A stretch of 64,000 nt of DNA from CAYNSB01 sp964399625 (lineage in GTDB: Bacteria > Planctomycetota > Phycisphaerae > Phycisphaerales > UBA1924): positions 1 to 64,000 of the forward strand of contig CAYNSB010000001.1 in assembly GCA_964399625.1 (NCBI GenBank). The letters run 5' to 3'. Of the stretch, positions 43,069 to 51,311 are shown one piece after another; the first letter of the stretch is position 1; the number at the start of each line of letters is the position of its first letter. The notes below the pieces were generated by a model. It saw nothing but the letters and a program-made list of their open reading frames with translations, ran no database searches and had not been told where the DNA came from. Position numbers and translations under genes: made by a program.

Positions 43069-43134
43069 GGGTATCCCTTTATCGGGTCGGAGAGCACGGC
43101 ACGCAAGTCGGGCGGGCGCTCATCCCCGGGGTTG

Positions 43135-43140
43135 TATACT
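43135..43140 (+). promoter_or_regulatory. Possible -10 element of alaS
   Basis: TATACT in the 122-base space between sthA and alaS, about 50 bases before the alaS ATG, in otherwise GC-rich sequence. No convincing -35 at 16-18 bases upstream. Confidence 0.3.
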
Positions 43141-43190
43141 TCGACTCCCTCGGCACGAACCCGTACAAGTCCCTCTCCTCAGGACGCTCC

Positions 43191-46100
43191 ATGACCTGGA
43201 CCAGCGACCACGTCCGTTCGACCTTCATCGACTTCTTCAAGTCCAAGCCCAGCCCCTCGGGCGGGCACACGTTCGTGCCGTCGAACGCCTGCGTGCCGCT
43301 GGACGACCCCACGCTGCTCTTCACCAACGCGGGCATGAACCAGTTCAAGCCCATCTTCCTGGGCACCGTGGACCCCAAGAGCGACCTGGGCAAGCTCAAG
43401 CGTGCCGTGAACAGCCAGAAGTGCATCCGCGCCGGCGGCAAGCACAACGATCTCGATGATGTGGGACGCGACACCTACCACCACACGTTCTTCGAGATGC
43501 TGGGCAACTGGTCCTTCGGCGATTACTTCAAGAAGGAAGCCGTCGAGTGGTCGTGGGAGCTGCTCACGAAGGTGTACGGCATCCCCGCGGACCGCCTGTA
43601 CGCCACGTACTTCGGCGGGCACCTCGATGCGGGCCTGGAGCCGGACTACGAGACGAAGGAACTCTGGCTCAAGCACCTGCCCGCGACGCACGTGCTGCCC
43701 GGGAACATGAAGGACAACTTCTGGGAGATGGGCGAGACGGGCCCGTGCGGTCCGTGCACCGAGATCCACTTCGATCGCATCGGCGGGCGCAACGCCGCGA
43801 AACTGGTGAACACCAGCGACCCCGACGTCATCGAGATCTGGAACAACGTGTTCATCCAGTTCAACCGCGAGGAGGGCGGGAAGCTCCGCCTGCTGCCCGC
43901 CAAGCACGTGGACACGGGCATGGGCTTCGAGCGCCTCACGTCCGTCCTGCAGAACAAGCGGAGCAACTACGACACGGACATCTTCATGCCGCTCTTCGCG
44001 GCGATCCAGAAGGCGACGGGCTTCTCCAAGCCCTACGGCGGCAAGCTCGGCGCCGAGGACGCGGGCAACATCGACACCGCGTATCGCGTCATCGCGGACC
44101 ACATCCGCACGCTCACGTTCGCGATCACGGACGGGGCCGTGCCGAGCAACGAGGGGCGCGGGTACGTGCTGCGCCGGATCCTGCGGCGCGCGGTGCGTTA
44201 CGGGCGCCAGGTGATGGGGGCCAAGACCGGCTTCTTCTGCCAGCTCGTGCCCGCGGTCGTGGAGAAGATGGGCGCGGCGTTCCCGGAGCTCAAGAAGAAT
44301 CCGCAGCGCGTGATCGACATCCTGCGCGAGGAGGAGGAGAGCTTCGGCAAGACGCTGGATCGCGGGATCAAGCTGTTCGAGGAGGCGGCGCAGCGCGGCG
44401 GTGGCAAGGCGATCGGGGCCGACGACGCCTTCCAGCTCTACGACACCTACGGCTTCCCCATCGACCTGACGCAGCAGATGGCCGAGGAACGCGGGCTGAA
44501 GGTCGATGTCGCGGGGTTCGAGCGGCTGATGGAGGAGCAGCGCGAGCGCAGCCGGGGCGGCGCGAAGGAGGGCGCGGCGAAGGAGCTGGCGCTCGACGCG
44601 GAGGCGATCGCCAAGCTCAAGCACATGGGCGTTCAGCCCACGGCAGACTCGGACAAGTTCCACGCGCGGGACATCACCGCGACCGTCCGCGCGATCTGGG
44701 ATGGCGAGACGTTCGAGGAGAGCACCCGCGGCAAGGGCGCCTCGATCAAGCAGGTGGGCATCGTGCTCGATGTCACGAATTTCTACGGCGAGATGGGCGG
44801 TCAGCTCGCCGACCACGGGCGCATGCAGGTCGGACGCGAGGCCCGCTCGCACGCGAGCGACAAACACGAGGGCGGAGAGTTCCGCGTCGAGGGCGTGAAG
44901 GCGTACGGCGGGTACGTGCTGCACAGCGGGCACGTGATGAAGGGCGAGTTCCGCGTGGGAGATACCGTGCGCCTGCACGTCGATCACACCCGGCGCGCCC
45001 CGATCGCGAGCAACCACACCGCGACGCACCTGCTGAACCTGGGCCTGCGCGGCGTGCTGGGCGACCACGTGGAGCAGAAGGGCTCGATGGTGGGCCCGGA
45101 CCGGTTCCGCTTCGACTTCTCCAACAACGGGCCCGCGGCCGCGGCGCAGTTGGCCAAGGTCGAGGAGATGGTGCGCCACGCGATCACGCAGGACCTCACG
45201 GTGTACGCGGACCTCGCGCCGCTGTACGTGGGCAAGCAGATCCACGGGCTGCGGGCCGTGTTCGGCGAGGCGTACCCGGACCCGGTGCGGATCGTGTCGA
45301 TCGGCGTGCCCATCACGGACCTGACCAACAACCCGAGCAACGCCGCGTGGCGCGAGGCGTCCGTCGAGTTCTGCGGCGGCACGCACGTCGCGAGCACGGG
45401 CGCGATCCAGGACTTCGCGATCGTGGGCGAGGAGGCGGTCGCCAAGGGCGTGCGGCGCGTGACCGGGCTCACGGGCGTCGCGGCCAAGGCGGCGCACAAG
45501 GCGGGGCAGGAGCTCGCAGACCGCATCCGTGCCACGGCGGCGCACTCGGGCGCGCAGCTCGCGAACGAGGCGGCGCAGATCGCCAAGGACATCGACTCGC
45601 ACACGATCTCCGTCGGGCACAAGGACCAGCTCCGCCAGATGCTCGCGCAGCTGCAAGAGAAGGTGAAGGCGGGCAACAAGGAGGCCGAGGCCGCGAAGCG
45701 CTCCCAGGCCGCGGGATTGGCTCGCTCCATCGCGGAGCACGCGCAGCGCTCGGGCGAGGCGGTGATCGTGTCCACGATCGACGTGGGCTCGGATCGCGCG
45801 GCGCTCGATCAGGCGGTGAAGACCATCCGCGATCTGTGCCCGCGCATGCCGGTCATGCTGCTCGCGAGCGACGAGAGCGATCCCGCCGCGCCCAAGGTGA
45901 GCATCATGGCCTCCGTGCCGCCCGACTACGTGAAGAAGGGCCTCAACGCCGGCGAGTGGGTCCGCGAGGCGGCGGCGGTTGTCGGTGGCAAGGGAGGGGG
46001 CAAGCCCGACGCGGCGCAGGGCGGCGGGAGCGACGTGGGCAAGGTGAAGGATGCGGTGGCCGCGGCGCGCCAGAAGGCGATGCGGGTCGCCACGTCATGA
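43191..46100 (+). CDS. alaS: Alanyl-tRNA synthetase
   Basis: 969 aa, slightly longer than the usual 870-900. It charges tRNA-Ala. Class II motif regions near the N-terminus (FTNAGMNQFKPIFLG, KCIRAGGKHNDLDDVG, YHHTFFEMLGNWSFG), the editing-domain HTATHLLN zinc motif and the second CGGTHV motif, plus a C-Ala domain with coiled coil, are all intact. Its last bases overlap the atpZ-like start (ATGA), linking it to the ATP synthase genes. Confidence 0.95.
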   Translation: MTWTSDHVRSTFIDFFKSKPSPSGGHTFVPSNACVPLDDPTLLFTNAGMNQFKPIFLGTVDPKSDLGKLKRAVNSQKCIRAGGKHNDLDDVGRDTYHHTFFEMLGNWSFGDYFKKEAVEWSWELLTKVYGIPADRLYATYFGGHLDAGLEPDYETKELWLKHLPATHVLPGNMKDNFWEMGETGPCGPCTEIHFDRIGGRNAAKLVNTSDPDVIEIWNNVFIQFNREEGGKLRLLPAKHVDTGMGFERLTSVLQNKRSNYDTDIFMPLFAAIQKATGFSKPYGGKLGAEDAGNIDTAYRVIADHIRTLTFAITDGAVPSNEGRGYVLRRILRRAVRYGRQVMGAKTGFFCQLVPAVVEKMGAAFPELKKNPQRVIDILREEEESFGKTLDRGIKLFEEAAQRGGGKAIGADDAFQLYDTYGFPIDLTQQMAEERGLKVDVAGFERLMEEQRERSRGGAKEGAAKELALDAEAIAKLKHMGVQPTADSDKFHARDITATVRAIWDGETFEESTRGKGASIKQVGIVLDVTNFYGEMGGQLADHGRMQVGREARSHASDKHEGGEFRVEGVKAYGGYVLHSGHVMKGEFRVGDTVRLHVDHTRRAPIASNHTATHLLNLGLRGVLGDHVEQKGSMVGPDRFRFDFSNNGPAAAAQLAKVEEMVRHAITQDLTVYADLAPLYVGKQIHGLRAVFGEAYPDPVRIVSIGVPITDLTNNPSNAAWREASVEFCGGTHVASTGAIQDFAIVGEEAVAKGVRRVTGLTGVAAKAAHKAGQELADRIRATAAHSGAQLANEAAQIAKDIDSHTISVGHKDQLRQMLAQLQEKVKAGNKEAEAAKRSQAAGLARSIAEHAQRSGEAVIVSTIDVGSDRAALDQAVKTIRDLCPRMPVMLLASDESDPAAPKVSIMASVPPDYVKKGLNAGEWVREAAAVVGGKGGGKPDAAQGGGSDVGKVKDAVAAARQKAMRVATS

Positions 46101-46519
46101 GCCCGCACGAACCACCGGACCCCCGCTCGCGCGACGACTCGGACGAACACGCACAGGAAGCCTCTCGGGCAGAGCGCGAGATCTTCCTACCAGAGCCGCC
46201 CCCACCGCCTCCGATTCCGGAATTGCTCCGAGGGCCGACGCCCCACGCGGACCCGCACGTCGGCTCGCGCTTCGGGGCCAAGCGCAGCAACGAGACGATG
46301 GCCCAGCTCGGCGGCGTGCTGGCGATCGGCGGGAACTTTGCCGCGGCGGTCGGGGGCGGGTGTGTGCTTGGGTACCTCCTGGACCGCTGGCTCAAGACCG
46401 GCCCCACGCTGCTGCTGGTCGGGCTCGCGGCGGGGTTGATTGGCGGCGGATACGCCTTTGTCCGTGAGGCGACACGAGCCACCCGACAGGGCGGAAAGGG
46501 ACGCGGACGCAGGGGCTGA
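46097..46519 (+). CDS. atpZ: AtpZ-type ATP synthase accessory membrane protein
   Basis: 140 aa overlapping alaS by 4 bases. A Pro/Glu-rich N-terminal tail (1-60) precedes two transmembrane helices (LGGVLAIGGNFAAAVGGGCVLGYLLDRW and the segment LLLVGLAAGLIGGGYAF), the pattern of AtpZ/AtpI family proteins. Family members are thought to help c-ring assembly or carry Mg2+/Ca2+. The motif G-Y-L-L-D-R-W is typical. Confidence 0.8.
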   Translation: MSPHEPPDPRSRDDSDEHAQEASRAEREIFLPEPPPPPPIPELLRGPTPHADPHVGSRFGAKRSNETMAQLGGVLAIGGNFAAAVGGGCVLGYLLDRWLKTGPTLLLVGLAAGLIGGGYAFVREATRATRQGGKGRGRRG

Positions 46520-46556
46520 ACCACTCGAAATCGCCCCGCCCGCCACCTACCCTTCG

Positions 46557-46579
46557 GCCCCCCTGCCCGCGCGGGGGGC
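46557..46579 (+). other. GC hairpin covering the ribosome-binding site of the atpI-like gene
   Basis: A 7-bp stem GCCCCCC/GGGGGGC with a 9-base loop. The G-run that would serve as the ribosome-binding site for the ATG at 46583 is one side of the stem, so translation may depend on melting or on ribosomes arriving from the upstream gene. Confidence 0.4.
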
Positions 46580-46582
46580 TTC

Positions 46583-47062
46583 ATGAGCAACCAGGGCACT
46601 CCAACCTCGTCGGGCGTTCTCCATCAGCTCACTTCGAGCGTGGTGCGAGCGGGCGTGCGTTCGCTGATCGCGGTGACGCTCCTGACGGGCGTGGCGGCCG
46701 GCGCCTTCGCGCTGGGTGGTCGGCCCGTGTTCGCCCCTCTGCTCGCCGGTGCGTGCGTGATCGGCGCTTCGGCGCTGGGCCTGCTGATCGTGCGCCAATC
46801 GCGCGGCAAGCCGGCCCGCCAGATCCCGATCCTCGTGCTTGGAGCCTCCGGCGCTCGGATGATGATCGGGCTGTGCCTCGCGCTGTTGGTCTACATGGCC
46901 GCCTCTCCTGAGGGGCGGGACTTCTGGGGCGCGTTCCTTGGGATCGCGCTGGCCGGGCTCGTGCTCGAGACGATGTGGGTGATTCGCGCGATGAACTCGT
47001 ACAACGCCTCGGCGGTCGCCGGGGATCACGGATCGAACCTGACGGGAGTGGCCGCGTCATGA
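46583..47062 (+). CDS. AtpI-like membrane protein of the ATP synthase operon
   Basis: 159 aa with four hydrophobic segments (about 20-45, 47-68, 78-103, 112-135). Low sequence conservation but position, size and topology fit ATP synthase subunit I, which assists assembly of the c-ring. Its stop overlaps the atpB start (ATGA). Confidence 0.65.
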   Translation: MSNQGTPTSSGVLHQLTSSVVRAGVRSLIAVTLLTGVAAGAFALGGRPVFAPLLAGACVIGASALGLLIVRQSRGKPARQIPILVLGASGARMMIGLCLALLVYMAASPEGRDFWGAFLGIALAGLVLETMWVIRAMNSYNASAVAGDHGSNLTGVAAS

Positions 47063-47976
47063 CGCTCGCTTCGCTGCTGGTGCTCGCCAGCGACAACCCG
47101 GTCGAACACGTTGTGAACCACGTTGGCTACGCCGAGGGCGGCGTGTGGTACTGGTCGGCGCACGTGGGCAACCTGATCCTGTCGGGCATCCTCACGATCA
47201 TCGTGCTGACGTTTGCGGCCAAGCACATCGCCACGGGCGACCCCGCGACGCAGGGCGCCGACGCGTACGTCACGAAGAACCCGCTGGCGCACATGATCGA
47301 GGTGATCTGCGTCTACCTGCGCGAGAGCATGGTCCGCCCGCTCCTGCACGGGCGGACGGACAAGTTCATGCCGATCCTGTGGACGTTCTTCTTCTTCATC
47401 CTGTTCAACAACCTGCTGGGTCTGATCCCGATCCTGGACATCCAGCACGTGTTCTTCTCTGATCTGAAGACCGAGCACAAGGCGTTCTTTGGCGGCACGG
47501 CGACAGCGAACATCTACGTGACCGGGATTCTCGCGGCGATCTCCGCGATCGTGATCAACGTTGCGGGCGTGCGCGAGCTTGGGGTGAAGGGGTATGTGCA
47601 GCACCTGACGGCGGGCACGCCGTGGTACCTCTGGGCGCTGATGGTGCCCATCGAGATCCTGGGCACCTTCATCAAGCCCGTGGCGCTGGCGCTGCGTCTG
47701 TTCGCCAACATGAACGCTGGGCACATCCTCATGGCGACGCTCTTCATGTTCGCGGGGATGGGATGGAAGCTCGGCGGACTGGGCCTGGGCATCACGTTCA
47801 TCTCCGCGATCTCCGCGATCGCGGTGTACTTCCTGGAGCTGTTCGTCGCGTTGCTCCAGGCATTCGTGTTCACGTTCCTGACGACCGTGTTCATTTCTCA
47901 GCTCAGCCACCATGGAGAGCACGAGCACCATGGGGCGCACGATCACGAGCACGACCATGCGGCGCACGCCCACTGA
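47059..47976 (+). CDS. atpB: ATP synthase Fo subunit a
   Basis: 305 aa. It forms the proton half-channels next to the c-ring. The essential Arg is in LALRLFANMNAGHI; other conserved pieces are NNLLGLIPIL and FLELFVALLQAFVFTFLT. It begins with ATGA overlap to the previous gene. The C-terminus is an unusual His/Glu/Asp-rich tail (HHGEHEHHGAHDHEHDH then AAHAH) that could bind metal ions; such tails are not part of the proton path. Confidence 0.95.
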   Translation: MTLASLLVLASDNPVEHVVNHVGYAEGGVWYWSAHVGNLILSGILTIIVLTFAAKHIATGDPATQGADAYVTKNPLAHMIEVICVYLRESMVRPLLHGRTDKFMPILWTFFFFILFNNLLGLIPILDIQHVFFSDLKTEHKAFFGGTATANIYVTGILAAISAIVINVAGVRELGVKGYVQHLTAGTPWYLWALMVPIEILGTFIKPVALALRLFANMNAGHILMATLFMFAGMGWKLGGLGLGITFISAISAIAVYFLELFVALLQAFVFTFLTTVFISQLSHHGEHEHHGAHDHEHDHAAHAH

Positions 47977-47995
47977 GTCGTGAATGACGGATCGA

Positions 47996-48011
47996 CCCCG
48001 GTTCGCCGGGG
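47996..48011 (+). other. Intercistronic hairpin before atpE
   Basis: A perfect 6-bp stem CCCCGG/CCGGGG with loop TTCG in the 83-base atpB-atpE space. No T-run follows, so it is more likely an mRNA-stabilising or processing structure that could help raise c-subunit synthesis than a terminator. Confidence 0.45.
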
Positions 48012-48059
48012 ACCTTGAGCTCCTGCCCGTGCGAGTGATTTGGTAGAAAGGTTTGAAGC

Positions 48060-48365
48060 ATGTCCATGATGAACAAGATGGTCAAGGCGGGCCTGTTCCT
48101 GGCGCTCGTGGCTCCGGCTGTGGCGCAGGCGGCGGAGGAGGGTCGCACGGTGGGTCACGGCCTGGGCGCGATCGGCGCTGGCCTCGCGGTCCTCGGTGGC
48201 GGCATCGGCATCGGCCTCGTCGGGAAGGGCGCGGTCGAGTCCATCGCGCGTCAGCCCGAGGCGGGCGGCCCGATCGGCACGAACATGATCCTCGCGGCGG
48301 CCCTCATCGAGGGTGCGACGCTGTTCGCCGTCGTCGTCGGCCTGCTGGTCGGCTTCGTCAAGTGA
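48060..48365 (+). CDS. atpE: ATP synthase Fo subunit c
   Basis: 101 aa, longer than the usual 70-85 because of an N-terminal hydrophobic leader (residues 1-24, ending AQAAEE) that may be cleaved. The two-helix hairpin has GLGAIGAGLAVLGGGIGIG, the polar loop ARQPEA and the ion-binding Glu in LIEGATLF. The residues around it look like the proton type, without the Gln and Ser/Thr ligands of sodium rings. AAAGG precedes the ATG. Confidence 0.95.
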   Translation: MSMMNKMVKAGLFLALVAPAVAQAAEEGRTVGHGLGAIGAGLAVLGGGIGIGLVGKGAVESIARQPEAGGPIGTNMILAAALIEGATLFAVVVGLLVGFVK

Positions 48366-48472
48366 TTGCCCTTCCGTCGCGCCCAACGGCGCGGCGGAGG
48401 CTTGTCGGTTGTTCCATCGGTGATCGATGGCTGTATCCGCGGGCCTGCCCGCGCCTGATTGCGAGTGAATCC

Positions 48473-49078
48473 ATGAGCGATGCGAAGCCAATCCGGAACG
48501 CCCTGATCGCGACGATGACCACGCTGGCTCTGGCCGGCGCGGCCCTGGCCGAGGGTGGTGAGCACGGCGGGCACGAGCCCGCGTCCGTGCTGCCTTCCCC
48601 GCAGCAGGGGCTCGTGCCGCTGGTGACGGCCCTGATCGTCTTCCTCATCGTTCTGGGCGTGCTCTCCACGGCGGTGTGGCCCAAGATCCTCAAGGGCCTC
48701 AAGGACCGCGAGAACAAGATCCGCGACGAGATCCAGTCCGCGGAGCTCGCCCGCAAGCAGGCCAAGGACGCGCTGGAACAGTACGAGAAGTCGCTCGCCG
48801 AGGCCCGGACCGAGGCGCAGAAGATGCTCGAGAAGGCCCGCTCGCAGCAGCAGGCCCTGGCCGATGAGCTGCGGGCCAAGGCCGACGCCGAGATGTCCGC
48901 GCTGAAGGACAAGGCCCGCCGGGAGATCGAGGCCGCCAAGCGCGAGGCGCTCGCGGAGCTGTACCAGACGGCGGGCGACCTGGCGACGGGCGCCGCGAGC
49001 AAAATCCTGCGCCGCGAGGTCAACGCGGGCGACAGCCGGCGCATGGTCGATGAGACCCTTGCGCAGATGCAGGGATGA
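48473..49078 (+). CDS. atpF: ATP synthase Fo subunit b
   Basis: 201 aa. The peripheral stalk subunit: after a signal-like N-terminus (about 1-27, ALAGAALAEG) comes a membrane helix (about 45-68) and a long charged helix with the typical right-handed coiled-coil pattern (ENKIRDEIQSAELARKQAKD ...). The leader before the membrane helix is longer than in proteobacteria and matches the extended c subunit next door. Confidence 0.9.
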   Translation: MSDAKPIRNALIATMTTLALAGAALAEGGEHGGHEPASVLPSPQQGLVPLVTALIVFLIVLGVLSTAVWPKILKGLKDRENKIRDEIQSAELARKQAKDALEQYEKSLAEARTEAQKMLEKARSQQQALADELRAKADAEMSALKDKARREIEAAKREALAELYQTAGDLATGAASKILRREVNAGDSRRMVDETLAQMQG

Positions 49079-49142
49079 GAGGCAGGGACACGGGGACGCC
49101 GGGACACAGGGACGCAGTGGAAAAGGCAGAGAGGTCCAACGC

Positions 49143-49751
49143 ATGCCGCTGATCGATGCACAGCCCGATGCGCTCGCGCAGATCTACGCCAAGAGCCTGT
49201 ACCAGCTCGCCGAAGAGGCGGGCGGGCGCGGCGCGATCGAGGGCACGCTGGGCGAGCTGGAGGACGTGCTGGAGCTCGCGCGCCACGACCCCAAGTTCAG
49301 CGAATTCCTCTCGTCGCGCGTGCTCCCCATGGCGCAGCGTGCCGCGACGCTTGATCGCATCTTCAAGGGACGGGCGAGCGATCTGGCCCTGCGCTTCCTG
49401 CAGGTCCTGAACGAGAAGGGGCGTCTGGGGCACCTGCCGGCGATCGTCGGCGCGTTCGACGAGCTTGTGCAGCACAGGTTCGGGCGCGTCGAGGTGGACC
49501 TGTACACCGCGGGCCCGATCTCGCCCGACGAGCTCCGGACGATCCGCGATCAGCTTCAGGCCAAGCTCGGCCGTGAGCCCATCGTGCACCCGTACGTGGA
49601 CCAGGGCATGATCGGCGGCATCAAGCTGCAGATCGGGGACCAGCTCATCGACGGGTCCATCGCGACGCAGCTCCGCCGGCTCAAGGACCAGATCGCCGAC
49701 AAGGGTGCCGCGGCCATGCGTGCGCGGTTCGATCGCGCCGTGGGCAATTGA
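49143..49751 (+). CDS. atpH: ATP synthase F1 subunit delta
   Basis: 202 aa. It joins the peripheral stalk to the top of F1. Conserved pieces: AQIYAKSLYQLAEE at the N-terminus, LRFLQVLNEKGRLGHLPAI, and the C-terminal DQGMIGGIKLQIGDQLIDGSI. This is the last gene of the operon here: atpA, which normally follows within tens of bases, is missing, and the next gene encodes a glycosyltransferase. Confidence 0.95.
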   Translation: MPLIDAQPDALAQIYAKSLYQLAEEAGGRGAIEGTLGELEDVLELARHDPKFSEFLSSRVLPMAQRAATLDRIFKGRASDLALRFLQVLNEKGRLGHLPAIVGAFDELVQHRFGRVEVDLYTAGPISPDELRTIRDQLQAKLGREPIVHPYVDQGMIGGIKLQIGDQLIDGSIATQLRRLKDQIADKGAAAMRARFDRAVGN

Positions 49752-49853
49752 GGGTCTTGGTCGGGGGGCGTGTGGCCCATCGGAGGGCGGCGGGGTTGGC
49801 GGACCCATCGCGGGCAGTCTGGATTGACCGCGGCCCAAACCGACGTTTTCGCG

Positions 49854-49883
49854 TTGCGTTCGGATCAGGTCCGGCCCTATATT
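49854..49883 (+). promoter_or_regulatory. Candidate sigma70 promoter of the glycan locus
   Basis: TTGCGT (49854-49859), an 18-base spacer and TATATT (49878-49883), about 170 bases before the glycosyltransferase start. The TATATT stands out in GC-rich DNA. A second TTGACC lies at 49824-49829. The 304 bases from 49752 to 50055 otherwise contain no gene I can support. Confidence 0.5.
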
Positions 49884-50055
49884 GCCGATGGAATGGTCGC
49901 GTTCCGCTCACGTCCTGATCCGTTGGGACCGGCGGCGTGCGACTGCTCGGGAGGATCACCGGTTGAGGCGTGCGCGTGCTTCGAGGCACGCTCGCCTTGT
50001 TCGACGGTCCTCACCCGGCCCTGACGCTGGGACGCCGTTGGAAAGGGACCGTCGG

Positions 50056-51237
50056 ATGCCGTGGGAGATCCAGAGCCAGACCTGCCCGGATGCGCGCGTG
50101 CTGTGCGTGTCCTTCCGCGAGGTGGACCCGGTCATCTCCCGGTGCCTTCGCTTCGAGTTCGAGGATGTCGTCGCGAGTGTGGACCGCGTGGACCTGGTGT
50201 TCCCCAAGGGTCGCCCGGTGCGTCGGGGCCGCGTGCATCGATTGCTGTCGCGCCTGGACACGCACTTCCCGTGGGTCTCCGGGCTGTCGAAGCCGCCCGA
50301 GCTTGGTCGTCGGTACCCGCTCATGTTCGTCACGGCCCAGACGGCGGGCGACCTGTACACGTTCGCGCCGTGGACGCCGTGGCTCCGCGCCGCCGACCGC
50401 AGCGCGTGCCTGGTCGAGGAGATGTACGCCCAGGACGTGATCCGTTGCCCCGGCGAGGTCGAGATGCTGCGCCGGTTCGATGTGCTGTTCGTGGGGTGCC
50501 AGGGCACGGTCGATGCGCTCGCCCGCGCCACGGGGCGCCCGGTGCATTATCTCCCGCATTCGGCGGATGCCGAGGTTTTTTGCCCCTATCCCCGTCCTCC
50601 CGAGCGTGTGATCGATTTCTACAGCATGGGGCGTCGCCCCGAGGCGACGCACCGCGCGCTGCTGGCGATCGCCGACCGTGGTGATTTCTTCTACCACTAC
50701 GACACGGTCACCAACGTGCGCGTGACGGACTATCGCGAGCACCGCCGGCGCCTGATCGACATGGTGCGCCGCACGAAGTACTTCCTCACGAACATGGGCA
50801 AGTGCAACGAGCCCGGGCACACCGGCGGTCAGCAGGAGCTGGGCTTCCGCTTCTTCGAGGGTGCCGCGGCGGGGTGCGTGCTCATCGGCGACCCGCCGGA
50901 GAACGCGGCGTTCACCGAGCTGTTCGGGTGGAACGATTCGGTGATCCCGCTGGAGTTCGGATCGGGCGCGATCGAGCCGATCATCCGAGCCCTCGACGCC
51001 GACCCCGCCCGCGTGGAACGCATCCGCAAGGCAAACGTGGCCCACTCGCTGCGCCGGCACGACCATTCCTACCGCTGGGCCCAGGTGCTCGCGGCGGTCG
51101 GGATCGAGGCCCAGCCGGCGATGGGAGCGCGCCACGCACGCATGGCGAATCTTGCCGATCAGATCGAAGGCTCGGGCACCTCCACCTACAGTCACCCCTC
51201 GGTGGGACATGCCCCTGCGATGGGCGCGGTGGGCTGA
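50056..51237 (+). CDS. Glycosyltransferase, GT-B (CgeB/group 1-like)
   Basis: 393 aa from the ATG at 50056; the longer frame adds Arg-rich sequence without support. There is no signal peptide or membrane helix. Features of GT-B enzymes: FVGCQGTVDALARATGRPVHYLPHSADAEVF, and a C-terminal donor-site region GFRFFEGAAAGCVLIGDPPE, followed by FGWNDSVIPLEF. It probably adds one sugar during surface polysaccharide synthesis; donor and acceptor are unknown. First gene of the glycan locus. Confidence 0.8.
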   Translation: MPWEIQSQTCPDARVLCVSFREVDPVISRCLRFEFEDVVASVDRVDLVFPKGRPVRRGRVHRLLSRLDTHFPWVSGLSKPPELGRRYPLMFVTAQTAGDLYTFAPWTPWLRAADRSACLVEEMYAQDVIRCPGEVEMLRRFDVLFVGCQGTVDALARATGRPVHYLPHSADAEVFCPYPRPPERVIDFYSMGRRPEATHRALLAIADRGDFFYHYDTVTNVRVTDYREHRRRLIDMVRRTKYFLTNMGKCNEPGHTGGQQELGFRFFEGAAAGCVLIGDPPENAAFTELFGWNDSVIPLEFGSGAIEPIIRALDADPARVERIRKANVAHSLRRHDHSYRWAQVLAAVGIEAQPAMGARHARMANLADQIEGSGTSTYSHPSVGHAPAMGAVG

Positions 51238-51311
51238 GCCAGATCGTCCGGGAGCCCACGCCTCACGTCGGGCACTCTTTCGTCCGATAGCACAGCGGGA
51301 GGTGCCCCCTC

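Noticed and set aside
43179..45740. An 853-codon open frame opposite alaS, and a 990-codon frame in the +1 register over the same region
   Set aside because: Both are shadows of alaS; only the AlaRS frame has family motifs. The last part of the 990-codon frame is the real atpZ-like gene, which starts at 46097.
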